From contig JAITWJ010000138.1 in NCBI GenBank assembly GCA_031285325.1, positions 1-35,496 on the forward strand: a stretch of 35,496 nt of DNA, written 5' to 3'. The notes beneath the pieces were generated by a model, which had not been told where the DNA came from, did no database searches, and saw only the letters and a program-made list of their open reading frames with translations. Shown here one piece after another: positions 19,358 to 28,562 of the stretch. The stretch comes from Bacteroidales bacterium. GTDB lineage: Bacteria > Bacteroidota > Bacteroidia > Bacteroidales > Prolixibacteraceae. Within the stretch, counting starts at the first letter, position 1; every line of letters starts with the position of its first letter. Position numbers and translations under genes: made by a program.

Positions 19358-20314
19358 TTAACGTTTTATTTCAACAAGCCTTATCGGCATGGTAGCCGGA
19401 ACAAGCCCCGACTTCAATACTATTCTCTGTCCCTGTTCGGCAGTAGCCCATTGTATGAAACCTGTACCGAGCCCTGCAAACGTTTCGCGCGATACGAAAT
19501 AAATTTCTCTTACAAACGGGTACGATTTTTCATAAATCGCCCCCAAATACGGGCGACTATATGTTCTATCATCTAAAAATTGATGCGATACTGCAAGAAC
19601 GTTAATTTTTTCCATAAAACTCATGCTAAGCGAATCTTTGCTATCGCTTATCCAGTTTACGCTAATAATACCAATGGCGTTTTTGTTCCTGCTTACAAAA
19701 TTTACAACTTCGGGATTGGTTCTCACAGCGTAGAAATTACCTGGCAAATTGCCGTTTATTCCAAACTGTTCTTTAAAATACCGTATATTTCCCGATCCGT
19801 TGTTGTCAAAAATTACCTGTATTTCGCCCAAGTCCGATTTCGGATTTATCTGATTCCAGTTTGTTATGTTTCCGAGAAATATATCTCTTACGGTGTTATA
19901 TTTCATCAGGGTATCGCGGTTATCCTTGTGTGTAACCAAAGCTAATGCGTCATATGCAAAAGTTACCGTACGCGCTATTACTAATGAATCTCTTAGATAT
20001 TGAGTTTGATAGTCTGTAAGTTTTTTACTGGTTACCATCACTTTTACCGAATCGTTCATAAAATCTTCCATTATGTCGTATTCGGATTTATACTGAGGCG
20101 TAATATATGCATTGGGGTATAAATGCGTAAAAGTAAATATTTCGGTTTCTAAAACAGGTTGAAACGATTCATCAACAGCTATTTTGATGTCGCCTCTTGT
20201 AGGCGTTTCGTTCAGTGGCTTGGCGCCCCTGTTTAAACAGGATGTAAAAAACACCACACCCGCCAAAGCTACAACAACACCTGGCAAAAACATTTTATAT
20301 TTATTTTTATTCAC
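19358..20314 (-). CDS. PstS-like substrate-binding lipoprotein
   Basis: SPII-like signal ending FFTSC; GDIKIAVDESFQPVLETEIFTFTHLYPNA, VIFDNNGSGNIRYFKEQF, NAIGIISVNWISD. Confidence 0.85.
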   Translation of the reverse strand: MNKNKYKMFLPGVVVALAGVVFFTSCLNRGAKPLNETPTRGDIKIAVDESFQPVLETEIFTFTHLYPNAYITPQYKSEYDIMEDFMNDSVKVMVTSKKLTDYQTQYLRDSLVIARTVTFAYDALALVTHKDNRDTLMKYNTVRDIFLGNITNWNQINPKSDLGEIQVIFDNNGSGNIRYFKEQFGINGNLPGNFYAVRTNPEVVNFVSRNKNAIGIISVNWISDSKDSLSMSFMEKINVLAVSHQFLDDRTYSRPYLGAIYEKSYPFVREIYFVSRETFAGLGTGFIQWATAEQGQRIVLKSGLVPATMPIRLVEIKR

Positions 20315-20592
20315 TGCTCGTTGTCTGTTTCTTCCTTGTCAAAAAAAAGTCTTTTTATCTGAAAGACTGCTTTAAATGTCCTGAAAGTTCCATAAATCAA
20401 GAATGCCGAACCTATAATTGTTCTTGTTTCTTTATCAATGATACTCTTCTCAAAAAAGAAAATAAGAAATATGCCTGCACCAATATAGAATACGATCATA
20501 AATATCGAAAATATTGAGGATATTTGCTGTAATATTTTATTATCGTCCATACCGCTAAAACTACTTAATTTTTTGAGCAAGCGAAGAAACAA
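20311..20592 (-). CDS. Small membrane protein, operon-linked (ATGA overlap) to the PstS-like gene
   Basis: Two predicted TM helices; 4-bp overlap; alternative start MDDNKILQQ at 20550. Confidence 0.65.
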   Translation of the reverse strand: MFLRLLKKLSSFSGMDDNKILQQISSIFSIFMIVFYIGAGIFLIFFFEKSIIDKETRTIIGSAFLIYGTFRTFKAVFQIKRLFFDKEETDNEQ

Positions 20593-20702
20593 AATAATAT
20601 TGAAAAAACAATACCTTATTGATAATTTTTTTAACTGATTAAGAAACTGTTTTGAATTTCAGAAAATATATAAAAACAATTGACAGTTGACAACAGGGAT
20701 GT

Positions 20703-20866
20703 CTGAACCACGATTTACAGGATTAAAGGATTGGCATGATTTTCTTTGTGAACTTTGAGTAAACTTTGTGTTCTGTGTGGTAAAATATAAACCACAAAGG
20801 GCGCAAAGAATTACGCAAAGGACACAAATCATATCAATCATTAAAATCATATAAATCACGATTCAG
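20703..20866. repeat. Nested palindromic repeat element
   Basis: CTGAACCACGATTTACAGGATTAAAGGATT... inverted against ...AATCATTAAAATCATATAAATCACGATTCAG; inner TTTGTGAACTTTGAG.../...GCGCAAAGAATTACGCAAAGGACACAAA. Confidence 0.7.
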
Positions 20867-21075
20867 CCTCTCTTTTAATTGTGAACTGTCAACTGTCAAT
20901 TGTTAACTGTCAATTAAAAAAGCGCAACATGCACCGAATTTTTAAATCCTTATTAGCCGCCGTACATTTACTCCCTGATAAGGCCAAGGCCATACCCGGT
21001 CAATACCTGGTCAATACCAAGTCCAAGTGAAACATAAAAAATTGACAATGGACAACTGACAATTATATAACGTAC

Positions 21076-21146
21076 CGTCACTGCGAGCTTGCGAAGCAGT
21101 CCAGAAAAACATCTGGATTGCTTCGGGCGTTGCCCTCGCAAAGACG
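21076..21146. repeat. GTCACTGCG-type palindromic element
   Basis: CGTCACTGCGAG (21076) / CTCGCAAAGACG (21146); inner GAAGCAGTCCAGA-aaaaca-TCTGGATTGCTTC. Confidence 0.75.
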
Positions 21147-21160
21147 TGATGGTATCACGG

Positions 21161-21317
21161 CTCCGTGAAAGTATCGCACACTACTGCACGAGGGTTTCAC
21201 AACCTTGTGAAAGGATTATGCAGGGGTGCATAAGGGATCACAACTCCGTGAAAGGATTATGCAGGGGTACACAAAGGTATCACAACTCCGTGAAAGTATC
21301 GCGCACTGCTGCACGAG
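21161..21317. repeat. Four tandem 41-42-bp repeats, each with a short palindrome
   Basis: Units begin at 21161, 21203, 21244, 21286 (CTCCGTGAAA/CCTTGTGAAA); palindromes TCACGG-CT-CCGTGA and TTTCACAA-CC-TTGTGAAA. Confidence 0.85.
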
Positions 21318-21520
21318 TCGCAAACCCTAAAATCACTAATTGTCAATTGTGAAGCAGTTTATGGAATGGTATCAAAAAAGCTTATCCTGTAAATTCAAAA
21401 CAGTTTCTAACTCCGAAAGTTTGTTAATTCTGCAAACTTAGATTCCTAAAATTTCCGTTTCAATACTTTTTTCAGTCTCGAGCAAGGCGAAATATCATTG
21501 TTTTGCCACACTAAAAAGTA

Positions 21521-22834
21521 ATGCTTAACAAATATAAATCAAAAATGATAAAACAGTGTATTATTACTTTAATGCTTACAAGCGTGTGCTTACAAGTGTT
21601 TTCGCAGCAAACAAACCATAATGTCTTGCGCCTTAATGTTTCTGAAGCAAAGGAATATGCGGTTCAACACAACAAGAATGTATGGAATGCCGGCTTGTCG
21701 GTGTCGGAAGCTCAAAAGAAAACGTGGGAGGCCATTTCGGCCGGATTGCCGCAAATAAATGCCAGCATAAATTATCAGAACATGATGGGTTTTAAAATGG
21801 AGTTTGCCGGAATGAGCATAGGGATGGTGCCTACAAGTAATTTTCAGGCGCAGGTTACACAACTGCTTTTCAGTGCAAGTTACTGGGTAGGCATTAAAAT
21901 GTCGAAAATTGGCGAAGAGATGAACGAAATAGCTTGGCAACAGGCAGAACTTGACGTTAAACACCAAACACAGTCGGCTTACTACACTATTCTTGTAGCT
22001 CAGGAAAATAAAGAGATTCTGGAACAAAACCTTAAAAATCTTGAAACAATAGCAAAAACTACCGAAGGGCTTGTTAATGCAGGCGTAGCTGAACAAACAG
22101 ACGTTGACCAAATAAAAGTGCAGATTCTAACAATGGCGAATATTATAAAATCGATAGAACGCAACATTGAACTTGCGTATAATTTATTGCGTTTCCAATT
22201 GGGTGTTGACGCTGATACCGAAATAGTATTGACGCAAACTCTGGAAGACGGATGTATTCCTTGCCAAAGCAGTGAATTGTTATTAAAATATATTGATCTG
22301 AATGACAATTATAACATGCAGTTGATTGAAGAACAAATAAATTTAGCAAATATGCAAATTGGACTCGAAAAGGCCGCAGCATTGCCAAATGTGTCTGCAG
22401 TGTACAGTTATACTTATAAAATTGCGAAATCTACTTTCGATATGTCGCCAAATCACGTAATTGGCTTACAGGCAAATATTCCACTTTTTGCATCTGGTCA
22501 ACGCTATGTAAGGACAAAACAGGCCAAAATAAATCTCGAAAAAGCCAAAAACGATCATGATTTGCTTACCGAAAATTTGTTACTACAAGAAAAACAACTG
22601 CGTTTTAACCTTAACAGTGCTGTAGAGGCACTTGAACAGCAAAAAGAGGCAATGGATGTTGCACAGCGCGTTTTTGAAAGTATAGCACGGAAATATCAGT
22701 ATGGAACAGCTTCAAGCTTAGACGTTACAACAGCAAATACAAGCCTTCTGCAAGCACAAAGCAATTATGTAAATGCTATGATGGATGTTTTAACGGCACA
22801 AACAGAACTCGAAAAACTGTTGAATACAATTTAA
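21521..22834 (+). CDS. TolC family outer membrane efflux protein
   Basis: Signal peptide; paired coiled-coil repeats; first gene of an adaptor/RND cluster. Start may be MIKQC at 21545. Confidence 0.9.
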   Translation: MLNKYKSKMIKQCIITLMLTSVCLQVFSQQTNHNVLRLNVSEAKEYAVQHNKNVWNAGLSVSEAQKKTWEAISAGLPQINASINYQNMMGFKMEFAGMSIGMVPTSNFQAQVTQLLFSASYWVGIKMSKIGEEMNEIAWQQAELDVKHQTQSAYYTILVAQENKEILEQNLKNLETIAKTTEGLVNAGVAEQTDVDQIKVQILTMANIIKSIERNIELAYNLLRFQLGVDADTEIVLTQTLEDGCIPCQSSELLLKYIDLNDNYNMQLIEEQINLANMQIGLEKAAALPNVSAVYSYTYKIAKSTFDMSPNHVIGLQANIPLFASGQRYVRTKQAKINLEKAKNDHDLLTENLLLQEKQLRFNLNSAVEALEQQKEAMDVAQRVFESIARKYQYGTASSLDVTTANTSLLQAQSNYVNAMMDVLTAQTELEKLLNTI

Positions 22835-22870
22835 AATTAAAAAAATAAATATTTAAAAACATAATAAATT

Positions 22871-23887
22871 ATGAAATCTTTTCAAAATATTTTGATTTTG
22901 GCGGTTATTGCACTGTATTCCTGCAACAGTAACGTAGAACAGTCGCAAACCACAACAGTGCAAGACTCAATTGTTATAGTGAAAGTGCAAACAGTAAACG
23001 AACAGCCGGTAGAACAATTGACAGAACTTACAGGAAATACAGAAGCCTACAGAATAAATTACATAGCGCCTACAATCCCGGGGCGTATCGAAAATATTTT
23101 AGTAGAAGTCGGCAGTCGCGTACGTACAGGACAGTTACTTGTAAATATGGACAGGACAAATCTTGTGCAGGCACAATTGCAGTTAAACAACGCCGAAAAA
23201 GAACTTGGCCGTATTACCGAGCTTTTCAAATACGGAAGCGCCACACAGCAACAGTTAGACCAATTAACGTCGCAGGTGGATATTTTAAAGGAAACAGTCC
23301 GCAACCTCGTAGAAAACGTTGATTTACATTCGCCAATCGACGGAATAGTAACTGCTCGTTCGTTCGACTCTAAAAATATTTATGGCGGCACACAGCCTAT
23401 ACTTACTGTGATGCAAATTGCTCCTGTGAAAGTTTTGGTAAACATTTCAGAAGTTTATTTTCCATTAGTAAAAACAGGTATGGAAGTACGTGTAAAACTC
23501 GATGTTTATCCCGATAGAGATTTCACAGGCAAAATAAACATAATTTATCCCACCATTGACCAATTGTCGCGTACATTCAGCGCCGAAGTAACTATCGCAA
23601 ACATTGATATGGCTATTCGGCCAGGAATGTTTGCACGGGTAGAGCTTAATTTTGGCACTTTAAATAATGTAGTAATACCCGATTTGGCAATAATAAAGCA
23701 GTCTGGCACCAATACTCGCTACGTATATGTCATAGATAACGGAGTTGCTAACCGTCGCGAAGTGCAATTAGGGCGCCTTATTGGCGATCGTTACGAGATA
23801 ATTTCGGGTATAGAACCGGGTATGCAAGTGGTAGTTGCCGGACAATCGCGCCTACTCGACAAAATGCCGGTTAAAATTGAAAATTGA
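22871..23887 (+). CDS. RND efflux periplasmic adaptor subunit
   Basis: Lipoprotein-like signal; NYIAPTIPGRIENILVEVGSRVRTGQLLVNMD, LHSPIDGIVTARS, VVAGQSRLLD. Confidence 0.93.
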   Translation: MKSFQNILILAVIALYSCNSNVEQSQTTTVQDSIVIVKVQTVNEQPVEQLTELTGNTEAYRINYIAPTIPGRIENILVEVGSRVRTGQLLVNMDRTNLVQAQLQLNNAEKELGRITELFKYGSATQQQLDQLTSQVDILKETVRNLVENVDLHSPIDGIVTARSFDSKNIYGGTQPILTVMQIAPVKVLVNISEVYFPLVKTGMEVRVKLDVYPDRDFTGKINIIYPTIDQLSRTFSAEVTIANIDMAIRPGMFARVELNFGTLNNVVIPDLAIIKQSGTNTRYVYVIDNGVANRREVQLGRLIGDRYEIISGIEPGMQVVVAGQSRLLDKMPVKIEN

Positions 23888-23893
23888 TAACAA

Positions 23894-26800
23894 ATGAAAA
23901 TATACGAATCATCCGTCAGAAAGCCTGTATCTACTATTCTTATTTTTGTAGGAGTAATAGTTTTTGGGCTGTTTTCACTGCAAAGGCTGTCCGTCGATCT
24001 TTATCCGGATATGGATGTGCCTTATATAATGGTTTTTACGCAGTATTCAGGAGCAAGTGCCGCCGATATTGAAACAAATATAACCAGGCGGTTGGAAGAC
24101 AACCTTAATACGGTAAGCAACCTCAAAAAGTTGCAATCAACTTCAAGCGACAATTTTTCATTAGTTTCTCTGCAGTTTGAATGGGGAACTAACTTAGATG
24201 AAGCGTCTAACGATATCCGCGATGTAGTGTCGCGCGTGGAGCAGTATTTGCCCGAAGATGCTGAACGTCCTACAATCATGAAAATAGACATGAACATGAT
24301 TCCGGTAATGTTCCTCTCGGTAACTGCCAACGAAAGTTTTCCTGCATTGGGTAAACTGCTGGACGACGGAGTGGCTAATCCATTGAACCGTATTGACGGA
24401 GTAGGCTCTGTAAGTATTGGCGGAGCACTTACACGCGAAATACAAGTTAACTTAGATCCTGTGAAAATGGATGCGTACAATCTTACTATTGAGCAAATAG
24501 GACAGATAATAGGAAGCGAAAACCTCAATATGCCTGCCGGAACAATGGATATTGGTTCGGGTACATTTTCAATACGTTCAGAAGGTGAATTTCACGAAAG
24601 CGATGAAATTAAAAAATTAGTGGTAAGCCGTCTTGGCGGAAATACCGTACTTATGAGCGATGTGGCTGAAGTGAAAGACACTGTCAGAAAGGTCACGCAG
24701 GAGCAATTAATTGATGGTAAATTAGGTGCACAGATAATTATACAGAAAGAGTCTGGCGCCAACCCAGTAGATGTATCTAAGGCAGTGCGTTCAGAAATAC
24801 CAAATTTGGTAAAAGCCCTGCCGCCAGATGTAAAAATAGATATATTGATTGATACGTCAGAATTTATAGAAGACAGCATAAATAGTCTTTCCGAAACTGT
24901 GATGCTCGCATTTCTTTTTGTGATACTCGTAATTCTGTTCTTCCTCGGACGTTGGCGTGCTACGTTTATCATTGTACTTACAATACCGGTTTCGTTAGTA
25001 ACAGCTTTCATTTACCTCTTCGCCACAGACGGATCGCTTAATATTATATCATTAAGTTCAATATCAATAGCCATCGGCATGGTGGTTGACGATGCCATTG
25101 TAGTATTAGAAAATATTACCAAACACATAGAGCGTGGCAGTTCGCCGCGCGAAGCCGCCATTTATGGAACAAATGAAGTCTGGTTAGCCGTTATTGCCTC
25201 AACACTGACGGTTATTGCCGTATTCTTTCCCTTGACTATGGTTGGAGGCATGGCAGGTATTTTATTTAAACAGTTAGGATGGATTGTTTGCGTGGTAATT
25301 GGCGTATCGTTAGTTGCAGCAGTAACGCTTACTCCGATGCTCGCAGCAAAATTACTTCGTTTTCAACAAGTAGGACATACATACAAGGGGCTGGGCGTTC
25401 TGTTTAAACCAATTGACAAATTTTTAGACAGTTTAGACAATGGTTATGCTCGCATTCTTACCTGGTCGGTGCGTCATCGTGCATTTCTATTAATTTGCTC
25501 TATTGTAATATTTATTTCGAGTATTTTTGTGATGATGCAGGTACCTTCTGAATTTATGCCTAAAACAGACGATGGACAAATTTCAGCTACTATTGAGATG
25601 GAAATGGGACGCGGACTGGAATATACAAAAAAAATAACCAACGAAATAACTGAATATATTCAAAATAATTTTCCCGAAATAGAATCTGTTTCAACAAGCA
25701 CAGGTGCAGCTGATGGAAGCAATTTTTGGGGTGCTTTGGGAACATCGGGTTCACACGTAATTAGTATCACTATGCGATGTGTGGACGCCACAGACCGCGA
25801 ACGGGATATTTTTCTTATGGCTGACCTTATGCGCGAAAGGTTCAACACTATTCCCGAAATAGTTAAATCTACAGTTACTGTTGGCGACAACGGTTTTGGC
25901 TCTGGAGCTGACGTTGAGGTGAAAGTATTTGGTTACGATTTTGAAACTTCCGGAAATTTTGCCGGAGAGTTAATGACAAAGATGCAGGTAATAAATGGTG
26001 TACGCGATTTGAGACTAAGCCGCGAAGATATGAAATCAGAATATCGTGTAGTGTTCGACCGCGAAAAACTTGCCCTATACGGATTGAATAGCGCCACAGC
26101 ATCTACATTTATACGTAATCGTATAAATGGACTAATAGCGAGCCTATACCGTGAAGATGGCGACGAATTTGATATTGTGGTGCGTTACGATGAAAAATTC
26201 CGCGAATCTATAGAGGATATAGAAAACATCAAAATATACAGCTCAACAGGCCAGGCAGTTCGCGTTAAAGATGTAGGCAGCGTAGTTGAATATTTTTCGC
26301 CGCCTTCTATTGAAAGAGAAGACCGTCAGCGCGTAATTTCCGTACAGATGTCGCTTTATGGAGCGGCTTTAGGTACTGTGGTGGAAGAAATAAATACAAT
26401 ACTTGATCAAACGGAAATGCCTGAGGGGATAAACGTTGCCATAGGCGGTGCAGCCGAAGAACAGGCTGAATCGTTCGGAGATATGGGGACACTCTTAATA
26501 TTGATTATTCTGTTGGTCTTCATTGTAATGGCTACGCAATTCGAATCGTTTCTTATGCCATTCATAATTATGTTCTCTCTGCCATTCGCATTCTCAGGGG
26601 TATTTTTAGCACTGTTTATTACCAATACTACGTTAAGCCTTATAGCTCTCATTGGTTCTATTATGTTGGTAGGTATAGTAGTTAAAAATGGTATTGTTAT
26701 GGTTGACTTTACCAATCTGTTGCGCGAACGCGGACTTACAGTTAATCGTGCGGTCATTGAAGCGGGCAAGTCGCGTTTGCGTCCTGTATTGATGACTACT

Positions 26801-27004
26801 CTGACAACTATTCTTGGTATGTTTCCATTAGCGCTCGGCCTCGGCAACGGCTCTGAAATATGGCAACCTATGGGTATTGCTGTCATCGGCGGTTTAGTCT
26901 TTTCTACTATATTGACACTTGTAGTAATACCTGTTGTTTATTCGGTATTTTGTAATCGTTCACTTAAACGAAAAAAGAAAAGAATAATTCAATATGAAGA
27001 TTAG
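23894..27004 (+). CDS. Efflux RND transporter permease (AcrB/HAE1 type)
   Basis: 1036 aa; GMVVDDAIVVLENI, MVGGMAGILFKQLGW, GIVVKNGIVMVDF, RLRPVLMTTLTTILGMFPLALG. Confidence 0.96.
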   Translation: MKIYESSVRKPVSTILIFVGVIVFGLFSLQRLSVDLYPDMDVPYIMVFTQYSGASAADIETNITRRLEDNLNTVSNLKKLQSTSSDNFSLVSLQFEWGTNLDEASNDIRDVVSRVEQYLPEDAERPTIMKIDMNMIPVMFLSVTANESFPALGKLLDDGVANPLNRIDGVGSVSIGGALTREIQVNLDPVKMDAYNLTIEQIGQIIGSENLNMPAGTMDIGSGTFSIRSEGEFHESDEIKKLVVSRLGGNTVLMSDVAEVKDTVRKVTQEQLIDGKLGAQIIIQKESGANPVDVSKAVRSEIPNLVKALPPDVKIDILIDTSEFIEDSINSLSETVMLAFLFVILVILFFLGRWRATFIIVLTIPVSLVTAFIYLFATDGSLNIISLSSISIAIGMVVDDAIVVLENITKHIERGSSPREAAIYGTNEVWLAVIASTLTVIAVFFPLTMVGGMAGILFKQLGWIVCVVIGVSLVAAVTLTPMLAAKLLRFQQVGHTYKGLGVLFKPIDKFLDSLDNGYARILTWSVRHRAFLLICSIVIFISSIFVMMQVPSEFMPKTDDGQISATIEMEMGRGLEYTKKITNEITEYIQNNFPEIESVSTSTGAADGSNFWGALGTSGSHVISITMRCVDATDRERDIFLMADLMRERFNTIPEIVKSTVTVGDNGFGSGADVEVKVFGYDFETSGNFAGELMTKMQVINGVRDLRLSREDMKSEYRVVFDREKLALYGLNSATASTFIRNRINGLIASLYREDGDEFDIVVRYDEKFRESIEDIENIKIYSSTGQAVRVKDVGSVVEYFSPPSIEREDRQRVISVQMSLYGAALGTVVEEINTILDQTEMPEGINVAIGGAAEEQAESFGDMGTLLILIILLVFIVMATQFESFLMPFIIMFSLPFAFSGVFLALFITNTTLSLIALIGSIMLVGIVVKNGIVMVDFTNLLRERGLTVNRAVIEAGKSRLRPVLMTTLTTILGMFPLALGLGNGSEIWQPMGIAVIGGLVFSTILTLVVIPVVYSVFCNRSLKRKKKRIIQYED

Positions 27005-27216
27005 TTAGTATATTACTTTAATGGTAATAAAGGTATGTAAACTGTAAGTTTTACTCTATTGAATTAGCAAGAAAAGAAAAATTAATACTGTATTGCAACA
27101 ATATAAACCAGCTAATTAAATTTGGAGAATACTCCATAAAACTATGAACTGTTGTTTATAGAGAGTAAATATGTAAACATTACTATATAAATAAATTTAA
27201 TAACAATAAGATTAAT

Positions 27217-27510
27217 ATGAAAGCAGTATTCATAGCCTATAACAAGGCACTCACAGAAGCGATTGACAGTGTTCTCGACCGCAATCACATTAGAGGATAC
27301 ACCAAAGTTACAGACGTGCAAGGGCGCGGCACACATAGCGGCGAACCGCACTTAGGCAGTCACACATGGCCTTCAATGAATTCGGCTATACTTACTGTCA
27401 TTGAGGAAGAAAGGGTAAAACCTCTGCTCGAAAGCCTCAAGAAATTAGATGCAAAAGCCGAACAGCAGGGGTTAAGGGCGTTTGTTTGGAATGTTGAAGA
27501 TATGATATGA
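27217..27510 (+). CDS. PG0541-family transporter-associated protein (PII-like fold)
   Basis: MKAVFIAYNKALTEAIDSVLDRNHIRGYTKVTDVQGRGTHSGEPHLGSHTWPSMNSAILTV; follows the RND pump. Confidence 0.85.
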   Translation: MKAVFIAYNKALTEAIDSVLDRNHIRGYTKVTDVQGRGTHSGEPHLGSHTWPSMNSAILTVIEEERVKPLLESLKKLDAKAEQQGLRAFVWNVEDMI

Positions 27511-27616
27511 ATAAATTTAAACATAATGATATATGCATACAGAAAATGGCACCAAACAGGATGAATATATTGTTGCAGATTTCATCTGATCATTAAAAAA
27601 AACAAATTATATACAT

Positions 27617-28489
27617 ATGAAAAAAGTTATTATAAGTGCAGTAATCAGTATTTTGACAGTTTGCGGAGTGTATGCGCAAGATGTAAAATTTGGTTTCAGA
27701 GGCGGATTAAACCTTCCAAATATAATGGCAGGAAACAATGATACGCCTATAAGCAAAGGGTACGTGTCGCGAATGGCCACCGGAGCCGGTATTTTTACTG
27801 AGTTACAGCTTAATCAGACAATTTCGCTGCGTCTTGGCGTAGAATACAGCGAGATGGGCGGCAAAAAAGACGGAATGCAAGCCATGCCTACAAAAAGGCT
27901 TATTACCGAAATGGGCAACAGTATAGGTACAGGTATAACTAACCAGCAGCTTGCTGTATTGGAATCACTTACTACAAATATGCCGCAGTACTACTATGCA
28001 AATATAAACAACACCGTAAAATTCGACTATATAATTATACCGCTTATGGTGCAATTTGGGAAAAACATCGGCCAATCGCCATGGCGTGTGTATATCAATA
28101 CAGGCCCATTTGTATCGTTTTTTTTATCTGGCAAGCAATTGACCAAAGGAACCAGTAAATTATATTCGGATGTATCTGGAACGACTACTTTGTGGGATAA
28201 TATGTCAGCAGATATAAAAGATTTTGTTAAAACAGAATTCCCCGATATAGAACAAAAACTTGGTAATCCCGTTCCTTTCGGCACAACAAATGTTACTGAT
28301 GAATTGAAAAGCACTAATTTCGGTATAACCGGTAATTTAGGTATCCGTTATCAATATAGACGTAACTATTTTTTCATTGAAGCAGGTGGCAATTATGGCC
28401 TCGTTACAGTACAAAACGACAGTACTAACGGTAGTAACCGCATTGGCGCAGCCTCAATAATGGCAGGATACGCGTTTTCTCTGTTTTAA
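27617..28489 (+). CDS. PorT-family outer-membrane beta-barrel protein
   Basis: Signal MKKVIISAVISILTVCGVYAQ; DVKFGFRGGLNLPN; IMAGYAFSLF C-terminus. Confidence 0.85.
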   Translation: MKKVIISAVISILTVCGVYAQDVKFGFRGGLNLPNIMAGNNDTPISKGYVSRMATGAGIFTELQLNQTISLRLGVEYSEMGGKKDGMQAMPTKRLITEMGNSIGTGITNQQLAVLESLTTNMPQYYYANINNTVKFDYIIIPLMVQFGKNIGQSPWRVYINTGPFVSFFLSGKQLTKGTSKLYSDVSGTTTLWDNMSADIKDFVKTEFPDIEQKLGNPVPFGTTNVTDELKSTNFGITGNLGIRYQYRRNYFFIEAGGNYGLVTVQNDSTNGSNRIGAASIMAGYAFSLF

Positions 28490-28562
28490 AACAGTTTCTT
28501 TTGTAAATTTATATTGAAGAATTAATCAGGTTGCCTATAGTAAAAATTTTAACTGACCATCA

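Larger units (their letters stand above)
20641..21410. repeat. Repeat island bounded by an inverted ~20-bp sequence
   Basis: AAGAAACTGTTTTGAATTTCAG (20641-20662) is the reverse complement of a close match to CTGTAAATTCAAAACAGTTTCTAA (21387-21410). Confidence 0.6.

Noticed and set aside
20659-20859. 66-aa minus-strand ORF
   Set aside because: Falls inside the nested palindromic element; low-complexity MIYMILMIDMICVLCVILCAL is translated repeat.
21089-21352. 87-aa plus-strand ORF
   Set aside because: Lies entirely in the palindrome and tandem repeat array; its protein is just translated repeat units.
21590-22111. 173-aa ORF antisense to tolC-like gene (and similar antisense ORFs at 24022-24528, 24592-25011, 26407-26886)
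   Set aside because: All lie opposite strongly supported efflux genes and encode Ser/Thr/Cys-rich shadow translations without recognisable domains.
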